Source of the DNA: an uncultured Eubacteriales bacterium
Lineage (GTDB): Bacteria; Bacillota; Clostridia; Christensenellales; CAG-917
Direction: 5' to 3'
DNA: 39,713 nucleotides
Assembly: GCA_900545885.1 (NCBI GenBank)
Contig: URAF01000015.1
Location: forward strand, 1-39,713
The notes beneath the pieces were generated by a model that was not told where the DNA came from, did no database searches, and was given only the letters and a program-made list of their open reading frames with translations. How positions within the stretch are numbered: the first letter of the stretch is position 1; each line of letters starts with the position of its first letter. Position numbers and translations under genes: made by a program. This document shows, piece by piece, positions 21,948 to 31,129 of this stretch.

Positions 21948-23831
21948 ATGAGAAAAACTTACATTCAAAACAACGACGTATCGCGTTTTGACGATTATCT
22001 CGAATGGTTGGGCGACATAACGTCGACCGCAGAAACCGAGCGCACCGAAAACGCGCTCGGACGAGTAACGGCGTCTGCGGTTTATGCCGCGGTGTGCGAC
22101 CCTATGTACAATGCCGCCGCAATGGACGGCATAGCCGTGCTTGCGCAAGGTACGTCGTCCGCTTCCGAGAAATCGCCTTTGCAACTTACCGAAAACGAAA
22201 GTTTCGTGTACGTCAACACGGGCAACAAAATCGACCCGCGATTCGACGCCGTCATAATGATTGAAGACGTGACGGAGCTTGGCGGGGGCAAGGTGGAAAT
22301 CACCGCTCCTGCATATCCTTGGCAACACGTAAGGGTAAAGGGCGAAAGCATAGTTGCGGGCGAAATGGTGTTGCCGTCCATGAGAAAAATCCGTCCCGTG
22401 GACGTCGGCGCGATTTTTGCGTCGGGCAACGTCGAAATTCCCGTACTCAGAAAACCCGTTGTCGGAGTTATCACGACGGGCGACGAAATGGTGGACGACC
22501 CGAAGTTGCTCGGCGACGGAAAACTCATGGAAAGCAACTCGCGTATGTTCTGCGCGTTGATAGAGGAGTGCGGCGGAGTAGGAAAGCGTTATCCGACAGT
22601 AAAAGACGATAAAGACGCACTTTTGAATGCGTTAAATACCGCTTTGAGCGAAACCGACCTCGTGATTGTCAATGCGGGAAGTTCGGCGGGGACAAAGGAT
22701 TATGCAGTCGAAGTCATGGAAAAGGCGGGAGAAGTTTTCCTGCACGGGTTCGCTTTGAAACCGGGAAAACCCACCATACTTGCGCGTGCGCAAGGCAAAC
22801 CCGTCATAGGCGTTCCGGGGTATCCCGTGTCGGCGTATCTGGTTTTCGAGTTGTTCGTCCGTCCCGTCATTCTCCGAATGTTGGGACAGAGCACGGACGA
22901 AACGGGAAAGGTCAGGGCAACGCTCACACGAAACGTTGTCAGCAGCTTGAAAAACTCCGAGTATGTCCGAATGTCATTGGGACGTGTGGGAGGTAAACTT
23001 GTTGCAACGCCGTTGGAGCGAGGCGCGGCGCAGATTATGAGCCTTGTCAAAGCCGACGGACTTCTTTTTGTGGACAGGTATTCCGAAGGATACGAGGGCG
23101 GAACGGAAGTCGAAATAAACTTGCGAAAACCGCTTTCGCAGATAGAACGCAACCTCGTAATCATAGGCAGTCACGACCTTGTTATAGACGTAATCGGGGA
23201 GCATATTCCCGTGAGCAGCGCACACGTCGGAAGCATGGGCGGCATTTTCGCAATGCAGAAAGGAGAATGTCACATCGCTCCCATTCATCTTCTCGACCCC
23301 GAAAGCGGCGAGTACAACGTAAGTTACGTGAAAAAGTATTTCCCCGACCGCCGTATGGTGATTATCAAGGGCGTGGGAAGGACGCAGGGGCTTATGTTGC
23401 CGAAAGGCAATCCCAAAAACATAAAGAGCATAAACGATATTGTCGAGGGCGGGTTCAGGTTCGCCAACCGTCAGCGCGGCGCAGGAACGCGGTTGTTGTT
23501 CGATTATCTGCTTGCGCAGAACGGATACGACAAGTCGCAGGTCAACGGATATGACAAGGAGTTTTCCACGCATCTTGCGGTTGGTATGGCGGTAGAATGC
23601 GGTGCCGCGGACGTCGGACTGGGGGTCGGAAGCGCGGCAAACTGTCTTGGGTTGGATTTCATTCCGCTTTACGACGAAGAATATGACTTCCTCGTGTGCG
23701 AGGATAGCCTTGCCGATGAAAGGATAAAAGCGTTCATAGACTTTATAAAGAGCGACGAATTCAAGGCAAAACTGCTGTCTTTCGGCGACTATACGGCAAA
23801 ACGGCTCGGAGAAACGGTCAGGGTATGTTAG
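21948..23831 (+). CDS. MoeA fused to a C-terminal periplasmic-binding-like domain
   Basis: A 627-residue fusion. Residues 1 to about 400 are a second MoeA (MYNAAAMDGIAV, VGVITTGDEMVDDP, IVNAGSSAGTKDYA, GVPGYPVSAYLVFEL). Residues about 410-620 are a PBP-like domain (IIGSHDLVIDVIG, FRFANRQRGAGTRLLFDYL, YDFLVCEDS) related to substrate-binding domains that recognise oxyanions or cofactors. No signal peptide, so it is cytoplasmic. The fusion is known in Clostridia and archaea, but the ligand of the C-terminal part is unsettled; tungstate or molybdate sensing or channelling is a reasonable guess. The start (ATG 21948, or TTG 21924) has no strong ribosome site. It follows moeA after 163 bases without a clear promoter. 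Confidence 0.9.
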   Translation: MRKTYIQNNDVSRFDDYLEWLGDITSTAETERTENALGRVTASAVYAAVCDPMYNAAAMDGIAVLAQGTSSASEKSPLQLTENESFVYVNTGNKIDPRFDAVIMIEDVTELGGGKVEITAPAYPWQHVRVKGESIVAGEMVLPSMRKIRPVDVGAIFASGNVEIPVLRKPVVGVITTGDEMVDDPKLLGDGKLMESNSRMFCALIEECGGVGKRYPTVKDDKDALLNALNTALSETDLVIVNAGSSAGTKDYAVEVMEKAGEVFLHGFALKPGKPTILARAQGKPVIGVPGYPVSAYLVFELFVRPVILRMLGQSTDETGKVRATLTRNVVSSLKNSEYVRMSLGRVGGKLVATPLERGAAQIMSLVKADGLLFVDRYSEGYEGGTEVEINLRKPLSQIERNLVIIGSHDLVIDVIGEHIPVSSAHVGSMGGIFAMQKGECHIAPIHLLDPESGEYNVSYVKKYFPDRRMVIIKGVGRTQGLMLPKGNPKNIKSINDIVEGGFRFANRQRGAGTRLLFDYLLAQNGYDKSQVNGYDKEFSTHLAVGMAVECGAADVGLGVGSAANCLGLDFIPLYDEEYDFLVCEDSLADERIKAFIDFIKSDEFKAKLLSFGDYTAKRLGETVRVC

Positions 23832-24748
23832 ACTCTTTCGGCAGACAAATCAGATATTTGCGGGTGTCGGTTACGGACAAGTGTAACCTTGCTTGCGCAT
23901 ACTGCAAACCCCGTCCCGTGCCTAAACTCCGTCACGAGGACGTTATGTCTATCGAACAGCTTGTCGAGGTTGTCGAAGCCTTTCGCACTCTCGGCGTCGA
24001 CAAGGTTAGAGTGACGGGCGGCGAGCCGCTCGTACGACACGGAGTAGTCGAATTTGTCCGTCAGGTTGCGGCACTCGGTTGCAATACGGTTATGACGACA
24101 AACGGGACTTTGCTTGCGGGGTACGCGGGTGCACTCAAAGAGGCGGGACTGAAACGCGTCAATATCAGCCTCGACACGCTCGACGACGGGATTTACCGCG
24201 AGATTACGGGCGGCGGAAACGTAAACGACGTTCTGGACGGCGTTCGCGCGGCGGAAGAAGTCGGGTTCAGTCTGAGGCTCAATGCGGTTTTGCAAAAGGG
24301 TGTCAACGACGATATAATGCCGCTTGTAGAGTTTGCCGAAGACGTCGGCGCGCAGATGAGGTTTATCGAACTTATGCCGTTCCGTTCGACGACCGACTAT
24401 TTCGGGCGCAGATTCGTGCCATCGGCGGAAGTCGTCGAAAAGTACAATATGGATTTTCTATGCAGGGACGGCAACGTCGAATATTACAAGTTTGACGGGC
24501 ATACGGTGGGATTTATATCTCCGCTCGGCAGAAAGTTCTGCGACAGTTGCGACAGAATGCGCTTGACGTCGACGGGGCAGATATTGCCTTGTCTGCATTC
24601 CGAAAAGCGGTTTGACGTAAGACCGTATCTCGGAAATCGCGAGCAACTTACGGAATTTTTGCGGCAGTGCATCAACGAAAAACCGCAGGCGCATCGAATA
24701 GAAGAAGGCGTACTGCAAAGCAGCGATATGGGAAGCATAGGAGGCTGA
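23825..24748 (+). CDS. moaA: GTP 3',8-cyclase MoaA (radical SAM)
   Basis: A 307-residue radical SAM enzyme of pterin cofactor synthesis. The N-terminal cluster motif is CNLACAYC (C20, C24, C27); the C-terminal cluster ligands are C239, C242 and C256 (FCDSCDRMRL to ILPC). The chain ends in Gly-Gly, which activates the reaction in known MoaA. It overlaps the preceding gene by 7 bases and abuts moaC with no gap. Confidence 0.97.
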   Translation: MLDSFGRQIRYLRVSVTDKCNLACAYCKPRPVPKLRHEDVMSIEQLVEVVEAFRTLGVDKVRVTGGEPLVRHGVVEFVRQVAALGCNTVMTTNGTLLAGYAGALKEAGLKRVNISLDTLDDGIYREITGGGNVNDVLDGVRAAEEVGFSLRLNAVLQKGVNDDIMPLVEFAEDVGAQMRFIELMPFRSTTDYFGRRFVPSAEVVEKYNMDFLCRDGNVEYYKFDGHTVGFISPLGRKFCDSCDRMRLTSTGQILPCLHSEKRFDVRPYLGNREQLTEFLRQCINEKPQAHRIEEGVLQSSDMGSIGG

Positions 24749-25228
24749 ATGGAACTCGGAAAGGAATTCAGTCACATAGGAAGTGACGGACGGGCAAGAA
24801 TGGTAGACGTGGGCGACAAAGTCCCGACCAAAAGGACGGCGATGGCAAAGGGCGAAGTGCGAATGAAACCCGAAACGCTCCTTCTTGTGCGCGAGGGAAG
24901 CGGACGGAAAGGCGAAGTGCTCAACACCGCGTTGGTTGCGGGAGTGCAGGCGGCAAAAAGGACGTGGGAACTGATACCGATGTGTCACAATATACCGCTT
25001 GACGGTGTAAAAATAAGTTTCGGGTTCGGTGACGGTGTGCTTGAAATCGCGGCAGAAGTGTGTTGCACGGCGGTGACGGGCGCGGAAATGGAAGCGTTGA
25101 CGGCGGTAAGCGTATGTGCCCTCACCGTTTACGATATGGTGAAATCCGCGGACAAAACAATGTCGGTGGAACGCGTGCGGCTTGTAATGAAAAGCGGCGG
25201 AAAAAGCGGAGAGGTGCATTATGAGTGA
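24749..25228 (+). CDS. moaC: Cyclic pyranopterin monophosphate synthase MoaC
   Basis: A 159-residue MoaC that turns the MoaA product into cyclic pyranopterin monophosphate. It contains RMVDVGDKVPTKRTA, the central PMCHNIPLDGVKI motif with the conserved histidine, and TGAEMEALTAVSVCALTVYDM. It starts directly after the MoaA stop and overlaps the MOSC gene by 8 bases. Confidence 0.97.
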   Translation: MELGKEFSHIGSDGRARMVDVGDKVPTKRTAMAKGEVRMKPETLLLVREGSGRKGEVLNTALVAGVQAAKRTWELIPMCHNIPLDGVKISFGFGDGVLEIAAEVCCTAVTGAEMEALTAVSVCALTVYDMVKSADKTMSVERVRLVMKSGGKSGEVHYE

Positions 25229-25715
25229 AAAGAAAAGTATCACGGGCAAAGTTGTTGCCGTCAACATAAGCGAAGTCAAAGGCACAAGCAAACACCCCGT
25301 CGAATATGTGGAATGCGTCAAGGATTTCGGAATTAAGGGCGACGCTCACGGCGGACCCGGAATACGTCAAATCAGCCTGTTGTCCAAAGAGAGCATAGAA
25401 AACTTCAAAGCTGGCAAACGCGACGTCAAAGGACTTTGCGAAGGCAAGTTCGCCGAGAACATAACGACGGAAGGAATTTGCCTTTACACGCTGCCCGTCG
25501 GTACGCGTATGAGGATAGGAACGGCACTTCTCGAAGTGAGCCAGATAGGCAAGAAATGCCATGCCGACCAAGGTTGCGAAATCGCGAAAAAATACGGCGT
25601 TTGCGCAATGCCGAAAGAGGGCATTTTTGCGGTAGTCGTCGAAGAGGGAATAATCAAGGCAGGCGACGAAATCGAAGTGTCATACGACTTAAAATCACGA
25701 TTAAATTATCAATAA
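25221..25715 (+). CDS. MOSC domain protein
   Basis: A 164-residue protein of the small bacterial MOSC type. It contains FGIKGDAHGGPGIRQISLLS (about 36-55) and the conserved cysteine region SQIGKKCHADQGCEI. MOSC domains act in sulfur or molybdenum-cofactor transfer; small stand-alone ones next to moaC and mog genes are common in Clostridia. Role is probably in finishing or trafficking the pterin cofactor. It is the last gene of the operon, before a terminator. Confidence 0.9.
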   Translation: MSEKKSITGKVVAVNISEVKGTSKHPVEYVECVKDFGIKGDAHGGPGIRQISLLSKESIENFKAGKRDVKGLCEGKFAENITTEGICLYTLPVGTRMRIGTALLEVSQIGKKCHADQGCEIAKKYGVCAMPKEGIFAVVVEEGIIKAGDEIEVSYDLKSRLNYQ

Positions 25716-25721
25716 ATACAA

Positions 25722-25769
25722 TTAAACCGCCGATTGTGCAAAATAAAGCATTGTCAGGCGGTTTGTTTT
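25722..25769. terminator. Terminator between the MOSC gene and tupC
   Basis: AAACCGCC and GGCGGTTT with an inner ATTGTGCA/TGCTTTAT-rich loop, followed by GTTTTTTG on the plus strand. On the minus strand the tail is weaker (TTTAATTG). Confidence 0.75.
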
Positions 25770-25795
25770 TTGCGGTTTTCCGTGGAAAAATTCAT

Positions 25796-25885
25796 ATTGG
25801 CAACGGAGTTCTGATTGGCAACGGAGTTTTGATTGCCGACATGACATGGAAAACGAAGTTCTTTTGAATAATCTTTTGAATAATG
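25796..25885. repeat. Two short tandem duplications
   Basis: An 18-mer (ATTGGCAACGGAGTTYTG) occurs twice in tandem at 25796-25831, with a partial third copy. A 12-mer (TTTTGAATAATS) occurs twice at 25862-25885. They lie between two convergent operons and look like replication-slippage products. Confidence 0.7.
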
Positions 25886-25901
25886 TGCGCGACGTCGGCG
25901 T

Positions 25902-26576
25902 TCAGGTGTTGAAGCGCAAAAATTCTTTCGTTTTTTCCGAACGCGGCGCGGAAAAGATTTGTTCGGGAGTGCCGATTTCTTCGGGTATGCCGCCGTCCAT
26001 GAATATAACGTAGTCGGCATTTCGGCGTGCCTGTTGCATCGAGTGCGTTGCAATCACTACGATGGGCGCCCATTTTTCGCAGTAGTATTTCAGCACCTTT
26101 TCGCAAAGTGCGGTAGAGTTGATGTCCATTGACGCCGTGGGTTCGTCAAGCAACAGCACGCGGTATTCGCTCATCATAAGTCTTGCAAGCGCAAGCCGTT
26201 GGGTTTCTCCGCCCGAAAGTCTTGCGGCGTTTTTGCGTTTAAGGTGCGCAAGGTCGAGTTCTTCGAGCAGGCGCAGGGCTTTTTTGCGGTATAGTCTGCG
26301 TTCTTTCGCCATATGCGTGACCGTCAGGTTGCGCATAACCGACATATCGAATGCAAAACTCTTTTGGGGCATATATCCCGTTTCGTCCTTGCGAATATCG
26401 CCGAAGTTGATTTTTCCGTCGAATTTGATTGTGCCCGCAAGCGCTTGCAGGAGAGTGGATTTGCCGCTTCCGTTGCTCCCGATTACAGCGTAAACCGCAG
26501 CGGGTTCGAGCACCAGCCTTTCAACGTTAAGCACCTTGCGGTCGCCGTATGTTTTGCTTGCCGAGATTTCAATCAT
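25902..26576 (-). CDS. tupC: Tungstate ABC transporter ATPase TupC
   Basis: A 224-residue ATPase with Walker A IGSNGSGKST, signature LSGGETQR and Walker B VLLLDEPTAS; the switch histidine is in IATHS. It is short and has no C-terminal TOBE-type regulatory domain, unlike ModC. The ATG at 26576 overlaps the end of tupB by 8 bases. With TupB and TupA it forms a tungstate importer. Confidence 0.92.
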   Translation of the reverse strand: MIEISASKTYGDRKVLNVERLVLEPAAVYAVIGSNGSGKSTLLQALAGTIKFDGKINFGDIRKDETGYMPQKSFAFDMSVMRNLTVTHMAKERRLYRKKALRLLEELDLAHLKRKNAARLSGGETQRLALARLMMSEYRVLLLDEPTASMDINSTALCEKVLKYYCEKWAPIVVIATHSMQQARRNADYVIFMDGGIPEEIGTPEQIFSAPRSEKTKEFLRFNT

Positions 26577-27264
26577 ACCGTTTTTTAAGCCGCATTTGCA
26601 TGAGCGCGGCAATCAGGTTTACTCCGAGCGCGATGAGCAGAAGTATAATCCCGAGCGCAACCGCCATGGAGAAGTCGCCCGTGTTGTAGTTGAGCGCTAT
26701 CGCGGTGGTCATGGTCCGCGTTTTGTAAAGTATGTTGCCGCCTACAATCTGTATCGCTCCGACTTCGGAAATGGCGCGGGCGAACGCGAACAGATAGACG
26801 GCAATGAGCTGATATTTGCCTTCGGTTACGGTGAGCCCGAACGATTTGAGGGGATTGAGCCGCAGACCTTTAACGGTCGGGCGCATTCTGTCGACAATCG
26901 GCGTCATAGACGTTTCCGTCATTCCCGCGACAATCGGCGTTATGAGGATTATTTGCGCGATAATCATAAGTTTGACGGAATAGATAAGTCCCAGTTTCCC
27001 GAACGGTCCCGTGCCCGAAAAGAGAATGTAGACCACAATGCCTACGACCACGGGCGGCAATCCCATAAGAGTACGCAGTATCATCACCACGATTTTTTTG
27101 CCCGTAAAGTCGTTGGAAGCAACCAAAAGCCCGATTATCACCCCCAGTACGAGGGCGATAACCGAGCTTGTGAATGCCATTTCGAGCGTCGTTTTAATAA
27201 TCCCGTTGAGCACGGGGTCTTGCGACGACATCAACTCGAATGCTTTTGCAAATGCGTCTGCCAT
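26569..27264 (-). CDS. tupB: Tungstate ABC transporter permease TupB
   Basis: A 231-residue permease with about five transmembrane helices. The motif LRTLMGLPPVVVGIVVYI and the EAA-like loop near MRPTVKGLRLNPLKSFGLTV (about 126-145) are typical of TupB/ModB-type permeases. It starts 9 bases after tupA. Its place next to a TTTS-bearing binding protein supports tungstate. Confidence 0.93.
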   Translation of the reverse strand: MADAFAKAFELMSSQDPVLNGIIKTTLEMAFTSSVIALVLGVIIGLLVASNDFTGKKIVVMILRTLMGLPPVVVGIVVYILFSGTGPFGKLGLIYSVKLMIIAQIILITPIVAGMTETSMTPIVDRMRPTVKGLRLNPLKSFGLTVTEGKYQLIAVYLFAFARAISEVGAIQIVGGNILYKTRTMTTAIALNYNTGDFSMAVALGIILLLIALGVNLIAALMQMRLKKRYD

Positions 27265-27273
27265 TTACGGTGT

Positions 27274-28248
27274 TTACGCAAGCGCAAGGTCTTGCAGGAA
27301 GAACAGCTGTTCGCCGTATTCCTTGTTGCCGTACTGTTCGATGAGGTAGCGCGCGTGTACGCTGTTCATCCAGTTGATAAACACATTCGCCGCCTGTGTG
27401 TCGATTCTGACGGAACCCGCGGGCAGCGCTTCGCCCGTTACGGAGTCGACAAACGGTGCGTCGGGTTTGACGGCTATCATGGTGTATGTATTCTGCATCG
27501 CGGGAGATTCTTCCCACAGAATTTCGAGATTGGGAAGTTTGTCGCCGTCTGCGTTCTTTTTGTAGGACAGGAAAGTCGCTTTATCCGTGAGGACGTAAGC
27601 GTTCTGTTCGTTCGCCATAGTGAGGCACGCACCCATGCCTTGTCCAGCCGAAACGTACCAGTCGTACTTCGCGCAGGTTTCGTCGTTGGTTATGCCGAGA
27701 GAGCTGTCCCAGAGTTTGACTTCCGCGTTGTGAGTGCCAGACTGGTCGCCGCGGGAGATAAACGTGCTTTGCGTGTCGGAAATGGCTTTGAAACCGACTT
27801 TGACGTCACCGCCGGGAGTTGCAAGCGCCTTGACGCCCGCAGGATCGGACTTGGGACCCACGAGCACGAAATAGTTGTATATAAACGAAATGCGTTCGTC
27901 CGCATATCCGTCAACGGTTCGCGCAAATCCCGCGTCAACAAAGTCTTCTTCGGAGGATTTGGAGTGAACCAGAATCACGTCGGCGTTGCCGTATTGTGCG
28001 GATTTTATTGCCGCTCCCGTGCCAGCCGAGGCGATTTCCCAGTCATATCCCGTATCGGCTTTGAAGTAAGGTTGCAGATACGCCATAAGACCGCTGTCGT
28101 TGACAGAGGTAGTTGTGGAAATTCTTACGATTTTTTTGGCAGAAGAATCAGAAGACTGGGTATCGTTGCAAGCAACGAGCGCAACGGTGAGGCTGCAAAG
28201 CATGACCAACACCAGCAAAACTGTTAAAAGTTTGCTACATTTTCTCAT
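27274..28248 (-). CDS. tupA: Tungstate-binding lipoprotein TupA
   Basis: A 324-residue binding protein. A lipoprotein signal peptide ends at LVAC, with C27 lipidated. The mature N-terminus reads RISTTTSVNDSGLM; the TTTS motif is the known oxyanion-binding signature of TupA. SRGDQSGTHNAE is the second conserved binding loop. The start ATG follows GGAAAGGAG directly downstream of a riboswitch. It is the first gene of tupABC and lies opposite the tungsten-enzyme operon, so it supplies the metal for it. Confidence 0.95.
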   Translation of the reverse strand: MRKCSKLLTVLLVLVMLCSLTVALVACNDTQSSDSSAKKIVRISTTTSVNDSGLMAYLQPYFKADTGYDWEIASAGTGAAIKSAQYGNADVILVHSKSSEEDFVDAGFARTVDGYADERISFIYNYFVLVGPKSDPAGVKALATPGGDVKVGFKAISDTQSTFISRGDQSGTHNAEVKLWDSSLGITNDETCAKYDWYVSAGQGMGACLTMANEQNAYVLTDKATFLSYKKNADGDKLPNLEILWEESPAMQNTYTMIAVKPDAPFVDSVTGEALPAGSVRIDTQAANVFINWMNSVHARYLIEQYGNKEYGEQLFFLQDLALA

Positions 28249-28264
28249 AATTTTCTCTCCTTTC

Positions 28265-28350
28265 CGCAATGGGAGGCAACGGCGTTTCCACCGCAACCCC
28301 GTCCGAGTTGCCATAGCTTCCGCCTTAGGCAAAACGGCTCGGAGGATTCG
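28265..28350 (-). promoter_or_regulatory. Moco/Tuco-family riboswitch upstream of tupA
   Basis: The minus-strand leader matches what I know of the molybdenum/tungsten cofactor riboswitch. TCCGAG (28344-28339) pairs with CTCGGA (28307-28302). Between them lies GCC, TAA, GGCGGAAGC, then TATGGCAA. A second domain carries GCGGTG, tetraloop GAAA, CGCCGT (around 28295-28280), flanked by GGGG and CCTCC. The Shine-Dalgarno GGAAAGGAG follows within a few bases, and no terminator is seen, so control is probably at translation. Cofactor excess would be expected to lower TupABC. Whether it is the Mo (Moco) or W (Tuco) subtype is not certain. Confidence 0.78.
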
Positions 28351-28376
28351 GTTAAAGATTTCCGAATCTTAATACA

Positions 28377-28405
28377 AGTGTATCATAAAAATAGGTGCTG
28401 TTCAA
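28377..28405 (-). promoter_or_regulatory. Sigma-A promoter of tupABC
   Basis: TTGAAC (28405-28400), 17-base spacer ending in TGA, TACACT (28382-28377); extended -10. Transcription would start near 28370, just before a GATTCGG/CCGAATC hairpin and the riboswitch. Confidence 0.8.
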
Positions 28406-28643
28406 TACCCAACTTCGGAGACGACGGAGCGTGGCAGCTGTCGGTTAACTTTCGGAAAAGCACGGTTTCGGATAAGAGTAGGACGGAAATAGTAGAATAA
28501 GCGATATTTTGCAGGGCAAACATGTAGGTTAATTCACGTCGGTTAGTTTCATCGACCTGATTGTTTCATCGGCTGATGCGAAAAGACGATAACGGCATTA
28601 GGCAAATAGATTTGCAAATCAATTCGTCAAACGGTCGGATAAA

Positions 28644-29720
28644 TCAATTCGGCATAAAACGTTTTTGCAGAGCGGCGCGCAGGTTATCGGGCGTGTTTTT
28701 CAGATTGTCTTCAAGGCTCAATCCTTCGCGGTTGATTTCCACGCATTCGAAGGGGAGTTCGCCCTCTTTTTTGCCGCAGAACGCAACAAAGCCTTTTCCT
28801 TGCGACGCGGCATACAAAGCGCCAACTGTCTTGCCGTGCAAGGTCTGACGGTCGATTTTACCTTCGCCCGTGATTATAAGGTCGCAAACGGATATTTCTT
28901 TTTTAATATCGGTGAGAGTAAAGAAACTTTCCGCGCCGCCTTTGAGTTTTGCGTCGAGGAAAAAAACGCTGCCCGCGCCAAGCCCGCCTGCAGCTCCTCC
29001 GCCTGCGATTTGCGACAGGTCTTTGCCTTGCGTTTTGCAGATTTTGTTGAAATAAACCGCGTTGCGGTCGAGTTCTTCGATTTCGCTTTCGGTTGCGCCT
29101 TTTTGCGCCGCATATACGTGCGCCGCGCCGTTTTTTCCGAACAGCGGATTAGTCACGTCGCATAAGGTGGTGACTTCTGCGTCCAACGGTTTTTCGGGCG
29201 GGATAATGTTCTTTATCTTGCAGAGCGTTCCGCCTGTTGGCACGAATTCGCGCCCTTCTTCGTCTACGAATTTCCAGCCCAAGGCAGCCGCCAGTCCGCA
29301 GCCTGCGTCGTTGGTCGCGCTTCCGCCTATTGCAAGGAATACCTTTTTCGCACCTTCCGATACGGCGTGCGCTATCTGTTCACCGACGCCGTACGTCGTC
29401 GTGTAAAGCGGATTGCGGATTTTTGTGAGCGCAAGTCCCGCAGTCTGCGACATTTCAATGAACGCAGTGTCGCCTGCAAGCGCGAACATCGCGTCAACGG
29501 GTGTGCCGTCGGGTCCCGTATATCTGCCGTTTACCGTTCTCGCGCCCGTTGCGGTGACAAAACAGTCAAGACTTCCTTCGCCGCCGTCGGCAAGCGGTTT
29601 GCAAACGGTTTCGGCGCAGGGGAAAATCTCTTTCAGCGTTTCCCGCGCAATATCGCAAAATCGGCTCGCCGTAAGCGAACCTTTGAATTTGTCGGGTGCG
29701 ATTAGTATTCGGTTATACAT
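28644..29720 (-). CDS. Glycerate kinase
   Basis: A 358-residue glycerate kinase of the GarK/GlxK family. It begins RILIAPDKFKGSLTA and contains PLADGGEGSLDCF, FLAIGGSATNDAGCG, AGGGAAGGLGAG and LIITGEGKIDRQTLHGK, all family hallmarks. It phosphorylates D-glycerate with ATP, feeding glycolysis. Its start overlaps the end of the Ntn hydrolase gene by 8 bases, so the two are co-translated although no pathway link is evident. Confidence 0.95.
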   Translation of the reverse strand: MYNRILIAPDKFKGSLTASRFCDIARETLKEIFPCAETVCKPLADGGEGSLDCFVTATGARTVNGRYTGPDGTPVDAMFALAGDTAFIEMSQTAGLALTKIRNPLYTTTYGVGEQIAHAVSEGAKKVFLAIGGSATNDAGCGLAAALGWKFVDEEGREFVPTGGTLCKIKNIIPPEKPLDAEVTTLCDVTNPLFGKNGAAHVYAAQKGATESEIEELDRNAVYFNKICKTQGKDLSQIAGGGAAGGLGAGSVFFLDAKLKGGAESFFTLTDIKKEISVCDLIITGEGKIDRQTLHGKTVGALYAASQGKGFVAFCGKKEGELPFECVEINREGLSLEDNLKNTPDNLRAALQKRFMPN

Positions 29721-30951
29721 ATTGCTTTACGTCGTAACACTCGGAAAAGGCTTTGTTTTTCTTTTTCCAATATGAACGGAAATACGGGCTTCCGTATATG
29801 CGGATAGGTTTGTCTTTGACGCGTGAAAGGAAATCGGTGACAAGTTTTTCTTCTTCCGCAAAACATTCGGCGGACAATTTTTCGATTTCGTCTTCCGTGT
29901 TTGCCGCAAGCGCCGCAGAGGCGTACTTCTTTTCCAGTTCACGTCCTGCGTAGAGATAATCCACCGCAAAAGAAACTCCGCTCATAATGTGTCGGTTTAC
30001 GAGTTCGCGGCGCACCCAGTACGCAAGAGCGTCTTTTTCGTTTTCGGGAAGTACGAGAGCCTTGGGAGAAAGCGGTTTGAAAACGGAAAGGCAGGGGAAT
30101 GACGACCCCGTCACGAAACTGACTTTTCCGATTTCGGCGGCATAACTGCCTGTCGTCTGGTCGCCGAACATATTGCCCGCGTGCATGCAGGGGCTTGCCG
30201 TCGAACTGCGGTTGACGGTGACCGTTTCGTCCTTATGCCCGCGAAGAGCGGACAGTATGAGCGACACGGGTTCGCCGTCGCGCGAGATTGCGCACTCAGT
30301 GGAACGTCTGCGGTTTTCCGCGCCCGCTACCGCGGTGAAAAGTTTGTTTTCGAACTGCTTTTTGAAATTGCCTTGCACGTTTCCGCCGGAGCGTACGTAG
30401 CCGTCGGTTATGCTTATGCAGTTGGAAATCGTGCGCACGTCGCCCGCTTCTTCCAGCACCCAGTTTCTGCCCGCCGTTTCGAGAACGAAGGCGCGGTTTT
30501 TGTCGGCAATAAGAAATCCGTTGTGATAGAAGAACTTTTTGTCGAAAGCGCAGTTTCCGTCCTGTCCGTATTCGGTGATAAGCGAAATGATGAGTTCTGC
30601 GGCGGAAAGAGCGTTGTCCGTTCGTTCGAGCGCAAGACGCAACAAATCCATACCGATAAGTCCGTCGGATTTTTCGCGTTTTACGTTGGTGAAAAGGGCT
30701 TCGTTGCCGATGTGCAATCCGTGTTCGTTCCAACCCATTTCCGCGCCCCATATCCAATGCGGTTTGAGAAGCACGCAAGCGTTGGTGTGTTTTGCCTGCG
30801 GTATGGTCAGATAGGTAGTGCGAAGCGTCGCACCGTCTTCGTAATCGCGCGCGGGACATCTTATCATAATGTGCGCTTCGTTGGGGGAGCGGTCGCTGTT
30901 CTTTCCGAAAAAGTTTACGCCGTCACGGCGCAGAAACACTGTATCGCACAT
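29713..30951 (-). CDS. C69/secernin-family Ntn hydrolase
   Basis: A 412-residue protein of the dipeptidase C69 and secernin group. Cys2 directly after the initiator Met (MCDTV) is the expected N-terminal nucleophile. KNSDRSPNEA and GWNEHGLHIGNEALFT are conserved family motifs. There is no signal peptide, so it is cytoplasmic. Start ATG follows AAGGAG. Members hydrolyse peptide or other amide bonds; the natural substrate here is unknown. It lies upstream of glycerate kinase in the same transcript. Confidence 0.88.
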   Translation of the reverse strand: MCDTVFLRRDGVNFFGKNSDRSPNEAHIMIRCPARDYEDGATLRTTYLTIPQAKHTNACVLLKPHWIWGAEMGWNEHGLHIGNEALFTNVKREKSDGLIGMDLLRLALERTDNALSAAELIISLITEYGQDGNCAFDKKFFYHNGFLIADKNRAFVLETAGRNWVLEEAGDVRTISNCISITDGYVRSGGNVQGNFKKQFENKLFTAVAGAENRRRSTECAISRDGEPVSLILSALRGHKDETVTVNRSSTASPCMHAGNMFGDQTTGSYAAEIGKVSFVTGSSFPCLSVFKPLSPKALVLPENEKDALAYWVRRELVNRHIMSGVSFAVDYLYAGRELEKKYASAALAANTEDEIEKLSAECFAEEEKLVTDFLSRVKDKPIRIYGSPYFRSYWKKKNKAFSECYDVKQYV

Positions 30952-31129
30952 AATTTTCTCCTTATCGTCAATCGGATTTCGAAATCAACATTTCGCTCAT
31001 TCGGCGGCCGTTTGCATCAAGCGTTTGTGAATTGTCCGAAGCGTTCATCGAACGCAAAAACGCCCCGTAATTGCCTGAATAATTCTTAAACAAACGCGGT
31101 CATTTTTTGCAAATACGACGTTATAATAT

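Noticed and set aside
26536..28227. Plus-strand open frame of about 563 codons
   Set aside because: Antisense to tupA, tupB and the start of tupC, which are unambiguous.
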